From: Crocinitomicaceae bacterium
Lineage (GTDB): Bacteria; Bacteroidota; Bacteroidia; Flavobacteriales_D; Crocinitomicaceae
Direction of reading: 5' to 3'
Assembly (NCBI GenBank): GCA_021325675.1
Contig: JAJTCM010000005.1
Coordinates: 62,001-126,000, forward strand
DNA length: 64,000 nt
The notes below the pieces were generated by a model. That model did not search any database. It was not told where the DNA came from and saw only the letters and a list, made by a program, of their open reading frames with translations. A program made the translations under genes and the position numbers. This document shows positions 1 through 10,768 of this stretch, in pieces. The stretch's first letter is position 1; every line of letters begins with the position of its first letter.

Positions 1-2166
1 ACAGCCCAATCGCTTGAGATCCGGAACAATGCAGCACAAGCCATTTATTTTCAAAACGTAGGCAATAGCAGCTTAAGAAACCGGATGCTGATTGATGATG
101 CCTCCACCGGGCGAATAGGCCTGGGAAACAACCTATCTACCGGGTTCACACCCCAGGAACGTCTTCACCTGCACCACTCCAGCGTAGCAGGAAGTGAAGT
201 GTATCTCAGGTTTACAAACAATGATACGGACTCCTTATCAGAGGATGGTGCTAATGTAGGAATTACTCAAACAGAACTCCGTATCACTCAATACGAAGAC
301 GACTACATCTCATTTCAAACACCTAAAAACCTTGTCACAACCGGCCCAACAGTTCAAAACAGGTTAAGGCTTGCATCAAATGGGCAGTTTTTAGTTGGTA
401 CTGCTTCTATTACTGATGAAAATATTATCGATGAAGATGCAATAAGCAGCTTTACAAATGCCTATCGAAGTAGCCTGTTAAATGTCCGGGGCCCAATTCA
501 CAGCTGCTTTCCTTTAGTTGATACTCACTCAGTAATCTTATATGGTTATACCAACCCAAATACCCCAACCACAACAGGTGAAGGTGGCTTCAGAATGAAA
601 ATGAACTTTAATTACTTTGACAACAATGATGCATTAATATTTGAAAAAACGGATGGAAACGGCACAACTGTTGCCGGAGGTTTTGCCTTCACAACTTCTG
701 GAACGGATGGGGTAGAATTACCAGCCTTTTATATACGGGGAGGTGGGCGCACTTACGTTGGGCGTAATCTTATTACAAGTGAGTCTTCACTATTAAACCG
801 CTTTGTTATTGACAGTGAAGCAAGCGATGCTACGGAAAGCGGGTTACGTTTTGTAGACCTGACCGATTCAGACACTCCAATTACAAATACAGGGCCAGGT
901 GTTTTAGCAGTTGATGCAGATGGAAATGTTGTTTATGTAGAATCACATGGTTATGCTGACTGCGGGGATACGGAAAACGGTATTTTATCTGCCGATTCTA
1001 AAATTGATCTCAATGACAATAACTTTTATTTCACCAACCAGGGCGATATAGACGAAAACATGGTGATTGTTGGTTACGATTGTGGCGCTACACTAGCTTT
1101 TCCAGCCAAATTAACGGTTTACGAAAACATAGGCACTGACGTTGCCAAAGGAACAATTGCCGGATCATTTCTGAATAAAGATATTGCAGCTGAAGCCAGC
1201 AGAACTTTCAAAGGAGTGTATGGAGAAAGCTCAGGTACTCAGGACCAAAGCGGAACCATCAACATTGGCGGGGATTTTAAAGCATCCGGTGCGACTATTA
1301 ATTATGGTATTTTTGCGACCGCGACCATTGCAGGCACAAACCGCGCCGGATACTTCAGCGGTGACGTTAATTATACAGGAACATTGACCAACGTTTCCGA
1401 TAAAAAGTTCAAACAAAACATTGCTAAAGAAGAAAGCGCACTGCAATTGCTTGGCAGATTGAAACCTGTAACTTATGATTTAAAGGCAAAGGAATTCTCG
1501 CAATTTAATCTTTCCGATAAAAAACAGCACGGTTTTATCGCCCAGGAACTTGAAGCCGTGCTTCCTGAATTAGTTCACGAAACTTATCACCCGGAAACCC
1601 TGGATGAAAAAGGCAACGTTGTCAGCGAAGGGGTTTCTTACAAATCCGTCAACTACACCGGTCTCATTTCCATCAACACACAAGCGATCAACGAGCTCAA
1701 CCAAAAAGTAGAAGAAAAAGACGCTATTATTAAGGAACAGGAGAAAAAAATCGAGGATATGAACGCCCGTCTTTCCCAGTTGGAGAATTGTTTATCGGCT
1801 TTACTTCCGGCTTTATGCCAGATGAACCAATCGGCGATTGAGCAAAACACACCGGAATCACAGCAAGCTTTGAAACAGCAGCTGCAAACTATTTTGTCAG
1901 ACAGGAATTCAGTTGTACTGACTCAAAACGTACCGAATCCGTTTGCAGAAGCAACGGTAATTGAATACAATATCCCGGCTACAGTTGCCCAGGCGCAAAT
2001 TCATTTTTACGACGCACAGGGCAAGCTGATTCAGAGCGTAGATATCTCAACGCGCGGAAACGGTGAGCTGAAAGTGTTCGCAAACGACCTCAGCAAAGGA
2101 ACATATACGTATAACCTTGTAGCTGACGGAAAAATCGTTGCTACAAAGAAAATGATGAAAATGTAA
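1..2166 (+). CDS. T9SS-sorted protein with S74 intramolecular chaperone domain (5' partial)
   Basis: The reading frame is open from the first base, so the true start lies before the window and 721 residues are visible. Most of the visible part is beta-rich sequence like tail-fibre or adhesin shafts. A Peptidase_S74 domain, the intramolecular chaperone of phage tail spikes, starts near base 1400 with the motif SDKKFKQNI and includes the typical [16 protein letters not shown] stretch. A short coiled coil follows (about 1687-1810, [18 protein letters not shown]). The last 80 residues are a T9SS type A sorting domain beginning [16 protein letters not shown] and ending KKMMKM. The protein is probably displayed on the cell surface as an oligomer; this is inferred from the domains and the ligand is unknown. 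A strong intrinsic terminator follows the stop codon. Confidence 0.85.
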   Translation, partial: TAQSLEIRNNAAQAIYFQNVGNSSLRNRMLIDDASTGRIGLGNNLSTGFTPQERLHLHHSSVAGSEVYLRFTNNDTDSLSEDGANVGITQTELRITQYEDDYISFQTPKNLVTTGPTVQNRLRLASNGQFLVGTASITDENIIDEDAISSFTNAYRSSLLNVRGPIHSCFPLVDTHSVILYGYTNPNTPTTTGEGGFRMKMNFNYFDNNDALIFEKTDGNGTTVAGGFAFTTSGTDGVELPAFYIRGGGRTYVGRNLITSESSLLNRFVIDSEASDATESGLRFVDLTDSDTPITNTGPGVLAVDADGNVVYVESHGYADCGDTENGILSADSKIDLNDNNFYFTNQGDIDENMVIVGYDCGATLAFPAKLTVYENIGTDVAKGTIAGSFLNKDIAAEASRTFKGVYGESSGTQDQSGTINIGGDFKASGATINYGIFATATIAGTNRAGYFSGDVNYTGTLTNVSDKKFKQNIAKEESALQLLGRLKPVTYDLKAKEFSQFNLSDKKQHGFIAQELEAVLPELVHETYHPETLDEKGNVVSEGVSYKSVNYTGLISINTQAINELNQKVEEKDAIIKEQEKKIEDMNARLSQLENCLSALLPALCQMNQSAIEQNTPESQQALKQQLQTILSDRNSVVLTQNVPNPFAEATVIEYNIPATVAQAQIHFYDAQGKLIQSVDISTRGNGELKVFANDLSKGTYTYNLVADGKIVATKKMMKM

Positions 2167-2201
2167 AAATTCGGTGATTCATCCGCTAACAGCAAAATGT
2201 C

Positions 2202-2237
2202 AAAAAGGCCATTCGTTTTTCAGCGGGTGGCTTTTTT
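2202..2237 (+). terminator. Intrinsic terminator after the S74/T9SS gene
   Basis: AAAAAGGCCA pairs with TGGCTTTTTT (10 bp with one G-U pair) around a 16-base loop, and the 3' arm doubles as the T-tract. It separates the T9SS gene from secA. Confidence 0.75.
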
Positions 2238-2328
2238 GTTCAGATAAACGACATTTTGTCATGCTTTCTCCTTTTGGAACAATTTGTGTCAAAATCAAAT
2301 CCATTAACATTCGCTTTCAAAATTATAT

Positions 2329-2336
2329 TAACTTTG
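2329..2336 (+). promoter_or_regulatory. Promoter -7 box (TAACTTTG) of secA
   Basis: TAACTTTG matches the Bacteroidota -7 consensus TAnnTTTG. It ends 23 nt before the secA ATG and so predicts a short leader. No clear TTG was found at -33. Confidence 0.55.
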
Positions 2337-2359
2337 GGGGTCAAAAAAATAACATAACC

Positions 2360-5300
2360 ATGATTGGAGGACTTTTAAAGAAGATTTTCGGAGATAAATC
2401 TTCACAGGACCAAAAACAATATCAACCTATTATTGAGCAGGCGAATGCTTTTTCTCAAAATATCCGTTCCCTGTCCGACGATCAGCTGAGGGCAAAAACC
2501 CAGGAGTTCAAAGGAAAAATCAAACAGGCTACTACAGCCCTCGATAACGAAATTGCCGAGCTCAAAACCAAAGCTAATTCCCCGGAAGTTTCCGTATTGG
2601 ATAAAGAAGACCTATTCGACAAAATTGACAGTCTTGCAAAAGATGTTGACCAGAAAATCGAAGAGGTACTGAAAGAAATCATGCCGGAAGCATTTGCAGT
2701 CGTGAAAGAAACGGCACGCAGATGGGCTGAAAACGGCCAGCTGGAAGTAACAGCACAGGATTTTGACCGCGAGCTTTCCCACCAAAAAGACGGGATCACG
2801 ATTACAGGCGATAAAGCGATCTGGCACAACGAATGGACTGCTGCAGGAACACCTGTAAAATGGACAATGGTCCACTACGATGTGCAGCTGATGGGTGGTG
2901 CCGTATTACATAAAGGAAATATTGCCGAGATGCAGACGGGTGAAGGTAAAACACTTGTTGCAACTTTGCCTGTTTATCTCAATGCCCTGGCAGGAAAAGG
3001 TGTTCACCTCGTAACTGTGAACGACTACCTCGCCAAGCGTGACTCCGAATGGATGGGGCCGCTTTACCAGTTCCACGGATTAAGCGTAGCTTGCCTGGAC
3101 AAAACACGTCCGAACTCACCGGAAAGACGCCAGGCTTACCTCGCCGACATCACTTTCGGAACGAACAACGAATTTGGTTTCGACTACCTGCGTGACAATA
3201 TGGCAAGCTCTACGGACGATCTCGTTCAGCAGAAACACCACTATGCAATTGTCGATGAGGTCGATTCAGTTTTGATCGATGACGCGCGTACACCACTGAT
3301 TATTTCCGGGCCAACGCCAAAGGGAGACGAGCACGAGTTCCACGAATTGAAACCACGTATCGAACGCGTAGTTGCTGCCCAAAAAGCTTACGTAACGCAG
3401 TGTCTCGTTGAAGCCAAAAAGAAACTAGAGGTGATCAGCTCGCCTTCCGACGATAAAAAGGATTCAAAAACCTTGCTCGAAGAAGGTGGGATAGCTTTGC
3501 TGCGTGCTTACCGCGGTTTACCGAAAAACAAAGCATTGATCAAGTTCCTGTCCGAGCCGGGGATCAAAGCGCATTTGCAGAAAACCGAAAACTATTACAT
3601 GGCGGAGCAAGGCAAGCACATGAAAAAAATTGATGCTGAGCTCTTCTTTGTTATTGACGAAAAAAACAACACGATCGACCTGACGGAAAAGGGAATTGAC
3701 CTCGTTTCCGGAAGCGAAGACCGTGATTTCTATATTATTCCTGACATTGGCTCTGCGATTGCTAAAATCCAGAAATCTGCAAGCAGCGAACAGGAGATCC
3801 AGGAACAAAAAGCGGCTGTAATCCGTGAATTCAGCGTTAAATCCGAGCGCATCCACTCCATCAACCAGTTATTGAAAGCCTACACCCTCTTTGAAAAAGA
3901 AGTGGAATACGTGATCATGGACGGGAAGATCAAGATCGTAGATGAGCAAACCGGCCGGATCATGGAAGGCCGCCGCTATTCGGACGGATTACACCAGGCG
4001 ATTGAAGCCAAGGAAAACGTACAGGTGGAAGCCGCTACGCAAACTTACGCTACAATTACCCTGCAAAATTACTTCCGTATGTACCACAAACTGGCCGGTA
4101 TGACCGGTACGGCGGAAACGGAAGCGAAAGAATTCTGGGACATCTACAAACTCGATGTAGTGGTGATCCCAACTAACAAGCCAATTTCCCGTAAAGACCA
4201 GAACGACCTCGTTTACCGTTCAGCACGTGAAAAATATTCCGCTGTCATCGACGAAGTTGAAAAGCTCGTTCAGCAGGGACGCCCGGTGCTCGTTGGTACA
4301 ACAACCGTTGAAATTTCCGAGTTCCTGAGCCGGATGCTGAAAATGCGCGGCATCAACCACCAGGTACTGAACGCCAAATACCACCAGAAAGAAGCTGAAA
4401 TCGTTGCTGAAGCCGGTAAAGCAGGAGCTGTAACCATCGCCACCAACATGGCCGGTCGTGGTACGGATATCAAGCTCGGTGCAGGTGTGAAAGAAGCCGG
4501 AGGTTTGGCCATTATCGGTACGGAACGCCACGATTCCCGCCGCGTTGACCGCCAGCTCCGCGGACGTGCAGGTCGCCAGGGTGACCCGGGATCTTCGCAG
4601 TTCTTCGTTTGTCTCGAGGATGACCTGATGCGTAAGTTCGGTTCCGAGCGGATCGCAAAAATCATGGACCGCCTCGGATTGAAAGAAGGTGAAGTGATTA
4701 CGCACAGCATGGTTTCCAAATCGATCGAACGCGCGCAGAAAAAAGTAGAAGAAAACAACTTCGGAATGCGTAAGCGCCTGCTCGAATACGATGATGTGAT
4801 GAACGCCCAGCGGAAAGCGATCTACAAAAAACGCCACAACGCCCTTTTCGGTGACCGCCTTGGATTAGACATCGCCAACATGTTCTACGATATTTCGGAA
4901 ACAATTGCTTTCAACTTCCCGAACGCAAGCCAATACCAGGATTTCACCTTCGAGATCTACCGCGTATTAGGAATTGAAAACCCGGTAAGCGAAACAGAAT
5001 TTGGAACATTGCCGAAAAATGAAATCGCCGATCGTTTGTATGACGCTTTACAGGCACACTACAACAGCAAAAATATGCGCATTGCCGACCGTGCTTTGCC
5101 CCAGGTGAAAATGGTTTACGAAAATCCGTCCAACCAGTTTGAAAACATTTCCTTCCCGCTCACTGACGGCATCAAGGAAATGCACCTGATCGTTCCGCTG
5201 AAAGACGCTTACGAATCCAATGGAAAGGCACTGACAACGGCTTATGAGCGCAATATCGTTCTTTCTTTGATCGATAATGAGTGGAAAGAGCACCTCCGTG

Positions 5301-5713
5301 AAATGGATGACCTGAGAACTTCGGTTCAGCAGGCCGTTTACGAGCAAAAAGACCCGCTTCTGATTTACAAGCTCGAATCTTTCGAATTGTTTAAATCCAT
5401 GGTCAGCCGCCTCAACCTGGAAACTGTTGAAACACTGGTTAAAATGGATATCCCGGCGCTCCAGGAGGAAATCAAATCCACCAACAAGCAGGTGACACAG
5501 CAAAATGCTTACGATAAAGCGCAGATCGGTATGAACACTTCTTCCACGCCAACTCCACAGTACAGCGGATCGGAAGGCTACCAGGAAGCGATCCAGAACT
5601 CATACAGCGAGCCTGTGAAAAAACAACCGGTTGTTGCTGATCCGAAAATCAACAGGAATGACCCTTGCCCTTGCGGAAGCGGTAAAAAATACAAGCAATG
5701 CCACGGAAAATAA
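2360..5713 (+). CDS. secA: Preprotein translocase ATPase SecA
   Basis: SecA drives export of unfolded preproteins through SecYEG at the inner membrane. The 1117-residue product has the Walker A motif MQTGEGKT (about residue 191), the Walker B region [19 protein letters not shown] (about 298), the helicase motif [12 protein letters not shown], and a C-terminal zinc motif [14 protein letters not shown]. About 100 to 150 extra residues lie in the preprotein-crosslinking region between Walker B and motif IV, which is usual for Bacteroidota SecA and explains the length compared with about 900 residues in E. coli. The ATG at [11 protein letters not shown] was chosen because it follows a TAnnTTTG promoter; an in-frame start 186 bases upstream would lie before that promoter and across the preceding terminator. 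A terminator follows. Confidence 0.97.
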   Translation: MIGGLLKKIFGDKSSQDQKQYQPIIEQANAFSQNIRSLSDDQLRAKTQEFKGKIKQATTALDNEIAELKTKANSPEVSVLDKEDLFDKIDSLAKDVDQKIEEVLKEIMPEAFAVVKETARRWAENGQLEVTAQDFDRELSHQKDGITITGDKAIWHNEWTAAGTPVKWTMVHYDVQLMGGAVLHKGNIAEMQTGEGKTLVATLPVYLNALAGKGVHLVTVNDYLAKRDSEWMGPLYQFHGLSVACLDKTRPNSPERRQAYLADITFGTNNEFGFDYLRDNMASSTDDLVQQKHHYAIVDEVDSVLIDDARTPLIISGPTPKGDEHEFHELKPRIERVVAAQKAYVTQCLVEAKKKLEVISSPSDDKKDSKTLLEEGGIALLRAYRGLPKNKALIKFLSEPGIKAHLQKTENYYMAEQGKHMKKIDAELFFVIDEKNNTIDLTEKGIDLVSGSEDRDFYIIPDIGSAIAKIQKSASSEQEIQEQKAAVIREFSVKSERIHSINQLLKAYTLFEKEVEYVIMDGKIKIVDEQTGRIMEGRRYSDGLHQAIEAKENVQVEAATQTYATITLQNYFRMYHKLAGMTGTAETEAKEFWDIYKLDVVVIPTNKPISRKDQNDLVYRSAREKYSAVIDEVEKLVQQGRPVLVGTTTVEISEFLSRMLKMRGINHQVLNAKYHQKEAEIVAEAGKAGAVTIATNMAGRGTDIKLGAGVKEAGGLAIIGTERHDSRRVDRQLRGRAGRQGDPGSSQFFVCLEDDLMRKFGSERIAKIMDRLGLKEGEVITHSMVSKSIERAQKKVEENNFGMRKRLLEYDDVMNAQRKAIYKKRHNALFGDRLGLDIANMFYDISETIAFNFPNASQYQDFTFEIYRVLGIENPVSETEFGTLPKNEIADRLYDALQAHYNSKNMRIADRALPQVKMVYENPSNQFENISFPLTDGIKEMHLIVPLKDAYESNGKALTTAYERNIVLSLIDNEWKEHLREMDDLRTSVQQAVYEQKDPLLIYKLESFELFKSMVSRLNLETVETLVKMDIPALQEEIKSTNKQVTQQNAYDKAQIGMNTSSTPTPQYSGSEGYQEAIQNSYSEPVKKQPVVADPKINRNDPCPCGSGKKYKQCHGK

Positions 5714-5733
5714 TTCCGTAAAACGATAAACAG

Positions 5734-5766
5734 AAAGCTGTTCCGTAACCGGGGCAGCTTTTTTGC
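5734..5766 (+). terminator. Intrinsic terminator after secA
   Basis: AAAGCTG and CAGCTTT form a 7-bp stem around a 14-base loop, followed by a run of T. Confidence 0.65.
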
Positions 5767-5877
5767 TTTTTACACCTTCCTTCTCCCTGAATATTTTACG
5801 GAAAGCAAATTTATTTTTAAATTATTAGTGTTATTTTTACGACCGCGTAACAGCGACACAGTTAAAATTTAAACCAG

Positions 5878-7464
5878 ATGAAAAAAACATTACTTCTTTT
5901 ACTCAGCTCCCTTAGTTTTACAACTTTCACCCAAACTGCAAGCCAGGTGAAAACTTTCTCAGGACTGAACTCGGTCGATTACCTGATCAATTACAATAAC
6001 AAGCTTTATTTCGCCGCCAACGATGGCCAGAACGGGATGGAGCTCTGGACTTCCGACGGAACAACTCAAGGAACGACGCTCCTGAAGGATATCGTGAGCG
6101 GATCAACCTCCAGCTCACCAGAACAGCTCAAGGTATGCGGTGATAAATTTTATTTCATTGCAAAAGACCCGCAAAACACAAGCAGAAAAGCACTTTTTGT
6201 ATCAAACGGCACTTCAGCAGGAACGATCAAGCTCATTACTTTATCGGCCAATACCGCCGGCATTGCAGCATCCAATTATTTCCAGTATTACAGTGGGAAT
6301 GCGAAGGTTTTTTTCAAGCATGACGACGGAACCGGCTTTGAGCTTTGGTCAACTGACGGAACAGTAGCAGGAACCGCTTTGGTACGCAGTATTTTTCCAG
6401 GTGCGGGCAGCAGTAATCCTGATCACTTTTTCGAATTCGTTGGCAAGCTGTTCTTTAACGCAGAAGATGACCTTAACGGGAAAGAGCTTTGGTCAACTGA
6501 CGGGACTAGCGGCGGCACAATGCTGGTAAACCCGGGGAATGTGAACTCCACCCAATTCGGACCACGTTATTTTACAGAATACGAGGGGCGCTTCTATTAT
6601 GAATATGATGGTGAGCTTTGGCGTTCAAACGGAGGAAACGCAGCTTTGTTTGTTCAAATCAACCCTGATTTTAAAAGTGAGCCTAAAAACTTCCTTGTTT
6701 ATGGTGACAAATTATATTTTGCAGCTAAAAGAAATGGTCTCGCCCATGAGCTTTTTGTAACAGACGGCACGCAGGCTGGAACAGTACCTGTCTTATCGGG
6801 CATGAATGGTTACTACACCAGCTCGTTAACACCTGCTTTTGGAAAAATCTTTTTCAGCGGGAATTCAGACCTGGAAGGACAAGAATTGTGGTCTTCAGAC
6901 GGAACACCCGACAATACGAATCTTTATTACAACCTGGCAGGGGACAACCCGAATGTGAGCAGTGGGCTCATCGTTGACAATACCATGCTGGTGGTAAACG
7001 ACACCTTATATGTAAGCGGCAGCCAGACAAGCAACGTACAGGAGCTTTTCTACACAACAGGAGCGGACAACACCCTGACAAACATTGACTTCGCGGGGGC
7101 TTCAAGCCAGGATGCGGATCCGTCCGATTTTGTAAACCTGAACAACCAGCTCTATTTTATTGCAAAGTATACCGCTAACCAGGGATTATATAAAGTTGGA
7201 AGCTCACAGCAGGCAGGATTGGGACAAGCTCAAAAAGAATCAATCCAGGTTTACCCGAACCCGGTATCCACCACACTTAACATTCATTCCCCGAACAAAC
7301 CATCCGCTGTTGATGTTCAGTCAGTTGATGGACGTTCAGCTGTTATCCAGTGGGATGCGGAGCAGAAAAGCATAGACATGGAAAAGCTTGCCCCGGGAAG
7401 CTATACAGTTCACATCACTTTCGACGACAACACAAATTTCACTTATAAAGTGATTAAATTGTAA
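5878..7464 (+). CDS. ELWxxDGT-repeat T9SS-sorted secreted protein
   Basis: This 528-residue exported protein has an N-terminal signal peptide (MKKTLLLLLSSLSFTTFTQT) and at least five copies of the ELWxxDGT repeat: MELWTSDGT, FELWSTDGT, KELWSTDGT, HELFVTDGT and QELWSSDGT. Such repeats form beta-propeller-like blades in Bacteroidota surface proteins of unknown function. The C-terminus is a T9SS type A sorting domain starting VYPNPVSTTLNIHSPN and ending YKVIKL, so the protein should cross the outer membrane through the T9SS and be anchored or released there. A near-match -7 box TATTTTTA lies about 40 bases upstream. It has its own strong terminator and appears monocistronic. The ligand or enzymatic role cannot be told from the sequence. 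Confidence 0.9.
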   Translation: MKKTLLLLLSSLSFTTFTQTASQVKTFSGLNSVDYLINYNNKLYFAANDGQNGMELWTSDGTTQGTTLLKDIVSGSTSSSPEQLKVCGDKFYFIAKDPQNTSRKALFVSNGTSAGTIKLITLSANTAGIAASNYFQYYSGNAKVFFKHDDGTGFELWSTDGTVAGTALVRSIFPGAGSSNPDHFFEFVGKLFFNAEDDLNGKELWSTDGTSGGTMLVNPGNVNSTQFGPRYFTEYEGRFYYEYDGELWRSNGGNAALFVQINPDFKSEPKNFLVYGDKLYFAAKRNGLAHELFVTDGTQAGTVPVLSGMNGYYTSSLTPAFGKIFFSGNSDLEGQELWSSDGTPDNTNLYYNLAGDNPNVSSGLIVDNTMLVVNDTLYVSGSQTSNVQELFYTTGADNTLTNIDFAGASSQDADPSDFVNLNNQLYFIAKYTANQGLYKVGSSQQAGLGQAQKESIQVYPNPVSTTLNIHSPNKPSAVDVQSVDGRSAVIQWDAEQKSIDMEKLAPGSYTVHITFDDNTNFTYKVIKL

Positions 7465-7485
7465 GATTACATTCTCATTTTATTC

Positions 7486-7515
7486 AAAGGCTGCATAAAA
7501 AATGCAGCCTTTTTT
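7486..7515 (+). terminator. Strong intrinsic terminator
   Basis: A perfect 11-bp stem (AAAGGCTGCAT / ATGCAGCCTTT) with an AAAAA loop is followed by a T run; it ends the ELWxxDGT gene. Confidence 0.9.
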
Positions 7516-7665
7516 GTTAAAAAACAAGCTTATTTTCCTTACATTATAAAATAATCAAAATAATTTTTAACATTATAAGCTTTTAAAATCAAGTGTTTTT
7601 AAAAAATTTAACATGAATTGAATAAAATTGTTAATATATTTTTAGATAATTTGTTAATTTTTCAT

Positions 7666-7673
7666 TAAATTTG
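7666..7673 (+). promoter_or_regulatory. Promoter -7 box (TAAATTTG) of the first small-protein/T9SS unit
   Basis: TAAATTTG lies 23 nt before the ATG of the small secreted protein, in an AT-rich spacer of about 180 bases. No well-placed -33 TTG is visible. Confidence 0.55.
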
Positions 7674-7696
7674 TCTTGAACTTCATCTTAAAACAT

Positions 7697-8158
7697 ATGA
7701 AAAAACAGTATTTGCTCTCTTACTGCTTTTTCGCTTTTTCATTCGGTGTTTTTTCACAAAAGGAACAAAGCGATCAGTTAGCATCATGGATTGATGAGCA
7801 CCCCGACGTTATTTTCATTGAGGAAACCAACCTTAAAAACTTCAGCGATGAAGAATTGGCTAAGTTTTCCGGAAAATACATCGTTTTCAATAATGAAATC
7901 GGTCTCCACGACATTTACAAGTATGATCCGTCTTTCCAGGAGAAAGCTGATTACAAGAATGATTCTGAAACCCCTGAAATCAAGCAGGCTAATACGATTA
8001 AAGACTGGATGGGCAAGCACCAGCATGTAAAAGTGGTGACCCGTTCTGAATTTAACGCCCAGCCTATTGAGGTCCAGCGTGAGTATGCGGAAAAAAAATG
8101 CCTGATTTTAAACGGGGAAAAGATCACCGTTGAGGATATTAACAACTACCAATACTAA
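7697..8158 (+). CDS. Small exported protein with two tandem ~55-residue repeats
   Basis: I do not recognise a family. The 153-residue product begins with a Sec signal peptide (MKKQYLLSYCFFAFSFGVFSQ). The mature part is two related units, QLASWIDEHPDVIFIEE..., ending ...YIVFNNEIGLHDIYKY, and TIKDWMGKHQHVKVVTR..., ending ...CLILNGEKITVEDINNYQY. Each reads as helix, strand, helix, strand and then a closing aromatic pair. The start was set at the ATG downstream of the TAAATTTG promoter; a TTG 21 bases earlier sits next to the promoter box. The next gene starts 7 bases after the stop, so the two are probably cotranscribed. The product may be a periplasmic or surface accessory of that T9SS protein, which is inference only. 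Confidence 0.8.
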   Translation: MKKQYLLSYCFFAFSFGVFSQKEQSDQLASWIDEHPDVIFIEETNLKNFSDEELAKFSGKYIVFNNEIGLHDIYKYDPSFQEKADYKNDSETPEIKQANTIKDWMGKHQHVKVVTRSEFNAQPIEVQREYAEKKCLILNGEKITVEDINNYQY

Positions 8159-8165
8159 AATCCTT

Positions 8166-10439
8166 ATGAAAAATCTTTTACTCATCAGTTTTGTTTTTAT
8201 TTGTAGCCTCGCATTTGCGGGTGGCGGTGCCCCGGCTAATGACAATTGTGCCGGTGCGGTAGCTTTTCCTGCGATACCTACCAATGGAACAACTGCCTGT
8301 TTGACCAACCGGACAACAAACAACGCTACCAACTCCAATGTTACACCAACCGGCTCTTGTACTTCAAATACAGGAACACCGGATGATGATATTTGGTTTA
8401 CTTTCGTTGCCACAACTACTACGCATATCCTTGAAGCTACTTACGACAGCGGAAGCAGCTCGGATATTTACTGGCAGGTTTTTTCAGGTGCCTGCGGCGC
8501 TTCCATGACCTCAATCTTATGTACGGACAATAACGCCGGTGGAACAATAAGCGGACTGACTGTCGGGAATACTTACCGTATCAGGATGTATACTTATTTC
8601 AATGGTGATGATACCCAATATGACATTTGTATGTCAAGCCCGCCAGCAGCGCCAGGAAACGATAATTGTACCGGGGCAACTGCTTTCCCGGCAATTCCTA
8701 CAAACGGGAGCACAGCATGCCTGAGCAATCAATCCAGTGCCGGCGCTACAAATTCCAACGTAACACCAAGCGGATCCTGTACCTCCAATTCAGGAACCCC
8801 GAATGATGATGTATGGTTCAGGTTTACCGCCACTACAACGGCCCTGGAATTGAGCACCTCATACGACTCCGGTGAATCGGATGTTTACTGGCAGGTCTTT
8901 TCAGGAGGATGCGGCGCAACTATGACATCTATTCTGTGTACGGACAACAACAGCGGAGGAACCTTCAGCGGTCTCACCATCGGTAACACGTATTACGTAA
9001 GAATGTACGCCTATTATTCAGGAGACAATACCCAATATGATATATGCCTGAGTGCACCACCACCACCACCGGCGAATGATGAATGCACCGGGGCAGCCAA
9101 CCTGACTGCTTCATCAACAACAAGCTGCACTTCTTCTTTAAACGGAACCGTTGAGGACGCTCTTGGGTCTTCCCAGGCAAACTCATGCTGGGGTACCCCT
9201 GATGATGATGTCTGGTACAGGTTTACTGCCACCAGCACAAGCCACACGGTAACATTATCCAATGTTTCCGGTTCAACAACAGATATGTACCATTCAGTTT
9301 TCGGCGGTACATGCGCTTCTATCGGCGCCTCTCTGATTTGTAATGACAGTGACGCAAGTACAGTCTCAGGACTTACAATCGGTAACGTATATTATGTTCG
9401 TGTTTTTACTTACACCTCGACCAGCGGTCAGACAAGTGACTTTACGATTTGTGTAACCACTCCCCCTCCTCCACCGGCAAATGCCAATTGTGCAACACCG
9501 GCACAGTTCTGTCCTACAAGCCCTGTAACAATTGCAGCAGTTACAAATACAACTGCTCAAACAGGGAATAATTATGGATGCCTGGGGTCACAGCCAAACC
9601 CGTACTGGTATTATTTTACGATGAGCCAAAACGGAAGCATCAACCTCGATTTGAATGCACCTTCGGATGTGGATTTCGCCCTTTGGGGACCATACAATAC
9701 ACTTACTGCTGCTCAAAATGACTGCGGAAGCATGCCTGCGCCGATTGATTGCAGCTATTCCACTGCCGGACTTGAAAGCATTGATGTTGCCAGCGGGAAT
9801 GCCGGCAGGGTATATGTTTTACTTATTACCAATTACGCCAACACCTCACAAAATATTTCCCTGTCTTTTGATGATCCGAACTCATCCGGAAACTGTGCCT
9901 GCACGCCTTTACCTGTTGAGCTGATTAATTTCCATGTGTCCTTATTCGGGCAGAAGAATATTGTAAAATGGACCACCAAATCAGAAAAAAACAATGATTA
10001 TTTCCTTGTTCAGCGTTCCAAAGACGGTATTGCCTGGGAAACTTTAAAAATGATCAACGGACACGGTAACTCTACCAGTGAAATTTCTTACCAGTACAAC
10101 GATGAGAGACCGCTTGCAGGAATTTCTTACTACCGCCTGAAACAAGTTGACCACGACGGGAACTTTAAATATTCCGAGATCCAGATCATTGACCGCAAAA
10201 CAACGAACGGCTACAGGCTTTATCCTCAACCCGCAACTGACGAGCTCAAAATCACAAGTGAGATCGGTGAAATTTCCTCTCTGGAGATTATCGACCTGCT
10301 TGGCAAAAAATCAGATGTGGGCTACAAAGTTATAAACGGCGAATACATTGTTGATATGTCAATGTTCAATAACGGGATCTACATCCTGAATATTTACAAC
10401 GGACAAGAAGTTATTTCTGAAAAAATTATCAAAAACTAA
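8166..10439 (+). CDS. T9SS-sorted protein with four PPC-like repeats
   Basis: This 757-residue secreted protein has a signal peptide (MKNLLLISFVFICSLAFA) and then four beta-rich modules of about 135-140 residues beginning NDNC, NDNC, NDEC and NANC (coding positions 8238, 8658, 9075 and 9480). Modules 1 to 3 share PDDD(I/V)W(F/Y)xFxA and the ending GNTYxxRM/VxxY, the pattern of pre-peptidase C-terminal (PPC-like) domains. Proline-rich linkers (APPPPPPAN) separate the later modules. The segment LPVELINFHV...VKWTT with YYRLKQVDHDG follows, a common fibronectin-like region just before T9SS sorting domains, and the C-terminus is a type A CTD (RLYPQPATDELKI...EKIIKN). It is probably a surface adhesin or binding protein; no catalytic domain is visible. 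Confidence 0.9.
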   Translation: MKNLLLISFVFICSLAFAGGGAPANDNCAGAVAFPAIPTNGTTACLTNRTTNNATNSNVTPTGSCTSNTGTPDDDIWFTFVATTTTHILEATYDSGSSSDIYWQVFSGACGASMTSILCTDNNAGGTISGLTVGNTYRIRMYTYFNGDDTQYDICMSSPPAAPGNDNCTGATAFPAIPTNGSTACLSNQSSAGATNSNVTPSGSCTSNSGTPNDDVWFRFTATTTALELSTSYDSGESDVYWQVFSGGCGATMTSILCTDNNSGGTFSGLTIGNTYYVRMYAYYSGDNTQYDICLSAPPPPPANDECTGAANLTASSTTSCTSSLNGTVEDALGSSQANSCWGTPDDDVWYRFTATSTSHTVTLSNVSGSTTDMYHSVFGGTCASIGASLICNDSDASTVSGLTIGNVYYVRVFTYTSTSGQTSDFTICVTTPPPPPANANCATPAQFCPTSPVTIAAVTNTTAQTGNNYGCLGSQPNPYWYYFTMSQNGSINLDLNAPSDVDFALWGPYNTLTAAQNDCGSMPAPIDCSYSTAGLESIDVASGNAGRVYVLLITNYANTSQNISLSFDDPNSSGNCACTPLPVELINFHVSLFGQKNIVKWTTKSEKNNDYFLVQRSKDGIAWETLKMINGHGNSTSEISYQYNDERPLAGISYYRLKQVDHDGNFKYSEIQIIDRKTTNGYRLYPQPATDELKITSEIGEISSLEIIDLLGKKSDVGYKVINGEYIVDMSMFNNGIYILNIYNGQEVISEKIIKN

Positions 10440-10468
10440 ACATAGTTTAAATAAACACCATTTTAAAG

Positions 10469-10497
10469 CGGGCCGATCTGAAATCGGCCCGTTTTTT
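10469..10497 (+). terminator. Strong intrinsic terminator
   Basis: A perfect 9-bp GC-rich stem (CGGGCCGAT / ATCGGCCCG) with the loop CTGAA is followed by six T. It ends the first small-protein/T9SS unit. Confidence 0.92.
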
Positions 10498-10768
10498 GTT
10501 TATAACTTGTTGACAACGTCAATCTTCATAAAATTGTAAATAATCCATTAGCAAAAAAACGACTTTTATCGAACTAAACCGTTTTTTAGTCTATAAATTA
10601 AGTGAATTACAATAAATATTCGATGATCTATTACAAAATATTCATCAAAAGATATGGTTTGTTCGTTCAGAAATAACATATATATAATGACTTCATTACA
10701 TTTTGTTAAATTTTTATTGCAAATAAGTTAATTTTTTACATTTGTCGAAACTTCATTCATTTTAAACC
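10498..10768. other. AT-rich intergenic region between the two small-protein/T9SS units
   Basis: The gap from the preceding stop codon is 329 bases including the terminator. The remaining 271 bases are very AT-rich and contain no open frame of note. Only a promoter at the right end was recognised. Confidence 0.6.
10717..10744 (+). promoter_or_regulatory. Promoter of the second small-protein/T9SS unit (TTG-N17-TACATTTG)
   Basis: A -33 TTG (10717-10719) and a -7 TACATTTG (10737-10744) are 17 bases apart, a good fit to the Bacteroidota promoter. The box ends 24 nt before the ATG. Confidence 0.7.

Noticed and set aside
2174-2359. Longer N-terminus for SecA
   Set aside because: The extension overlaps the preceding terminator and precedes the promoter box, and it does not resemble SecA.
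4220-4837. Long minus-strand open frames inside secA (205 and 162 codons)
   Set aside because: They are antisense shadows of a clearly coding, conserved gene, with no family resemblance or promoter.
8238-10000. PPC repeats as a recent DNA duplication
   Set aside because: The copies are strongly diverged in bases and differ in length (420, 417 and 405 bp), so they are old protein-domain repeats.
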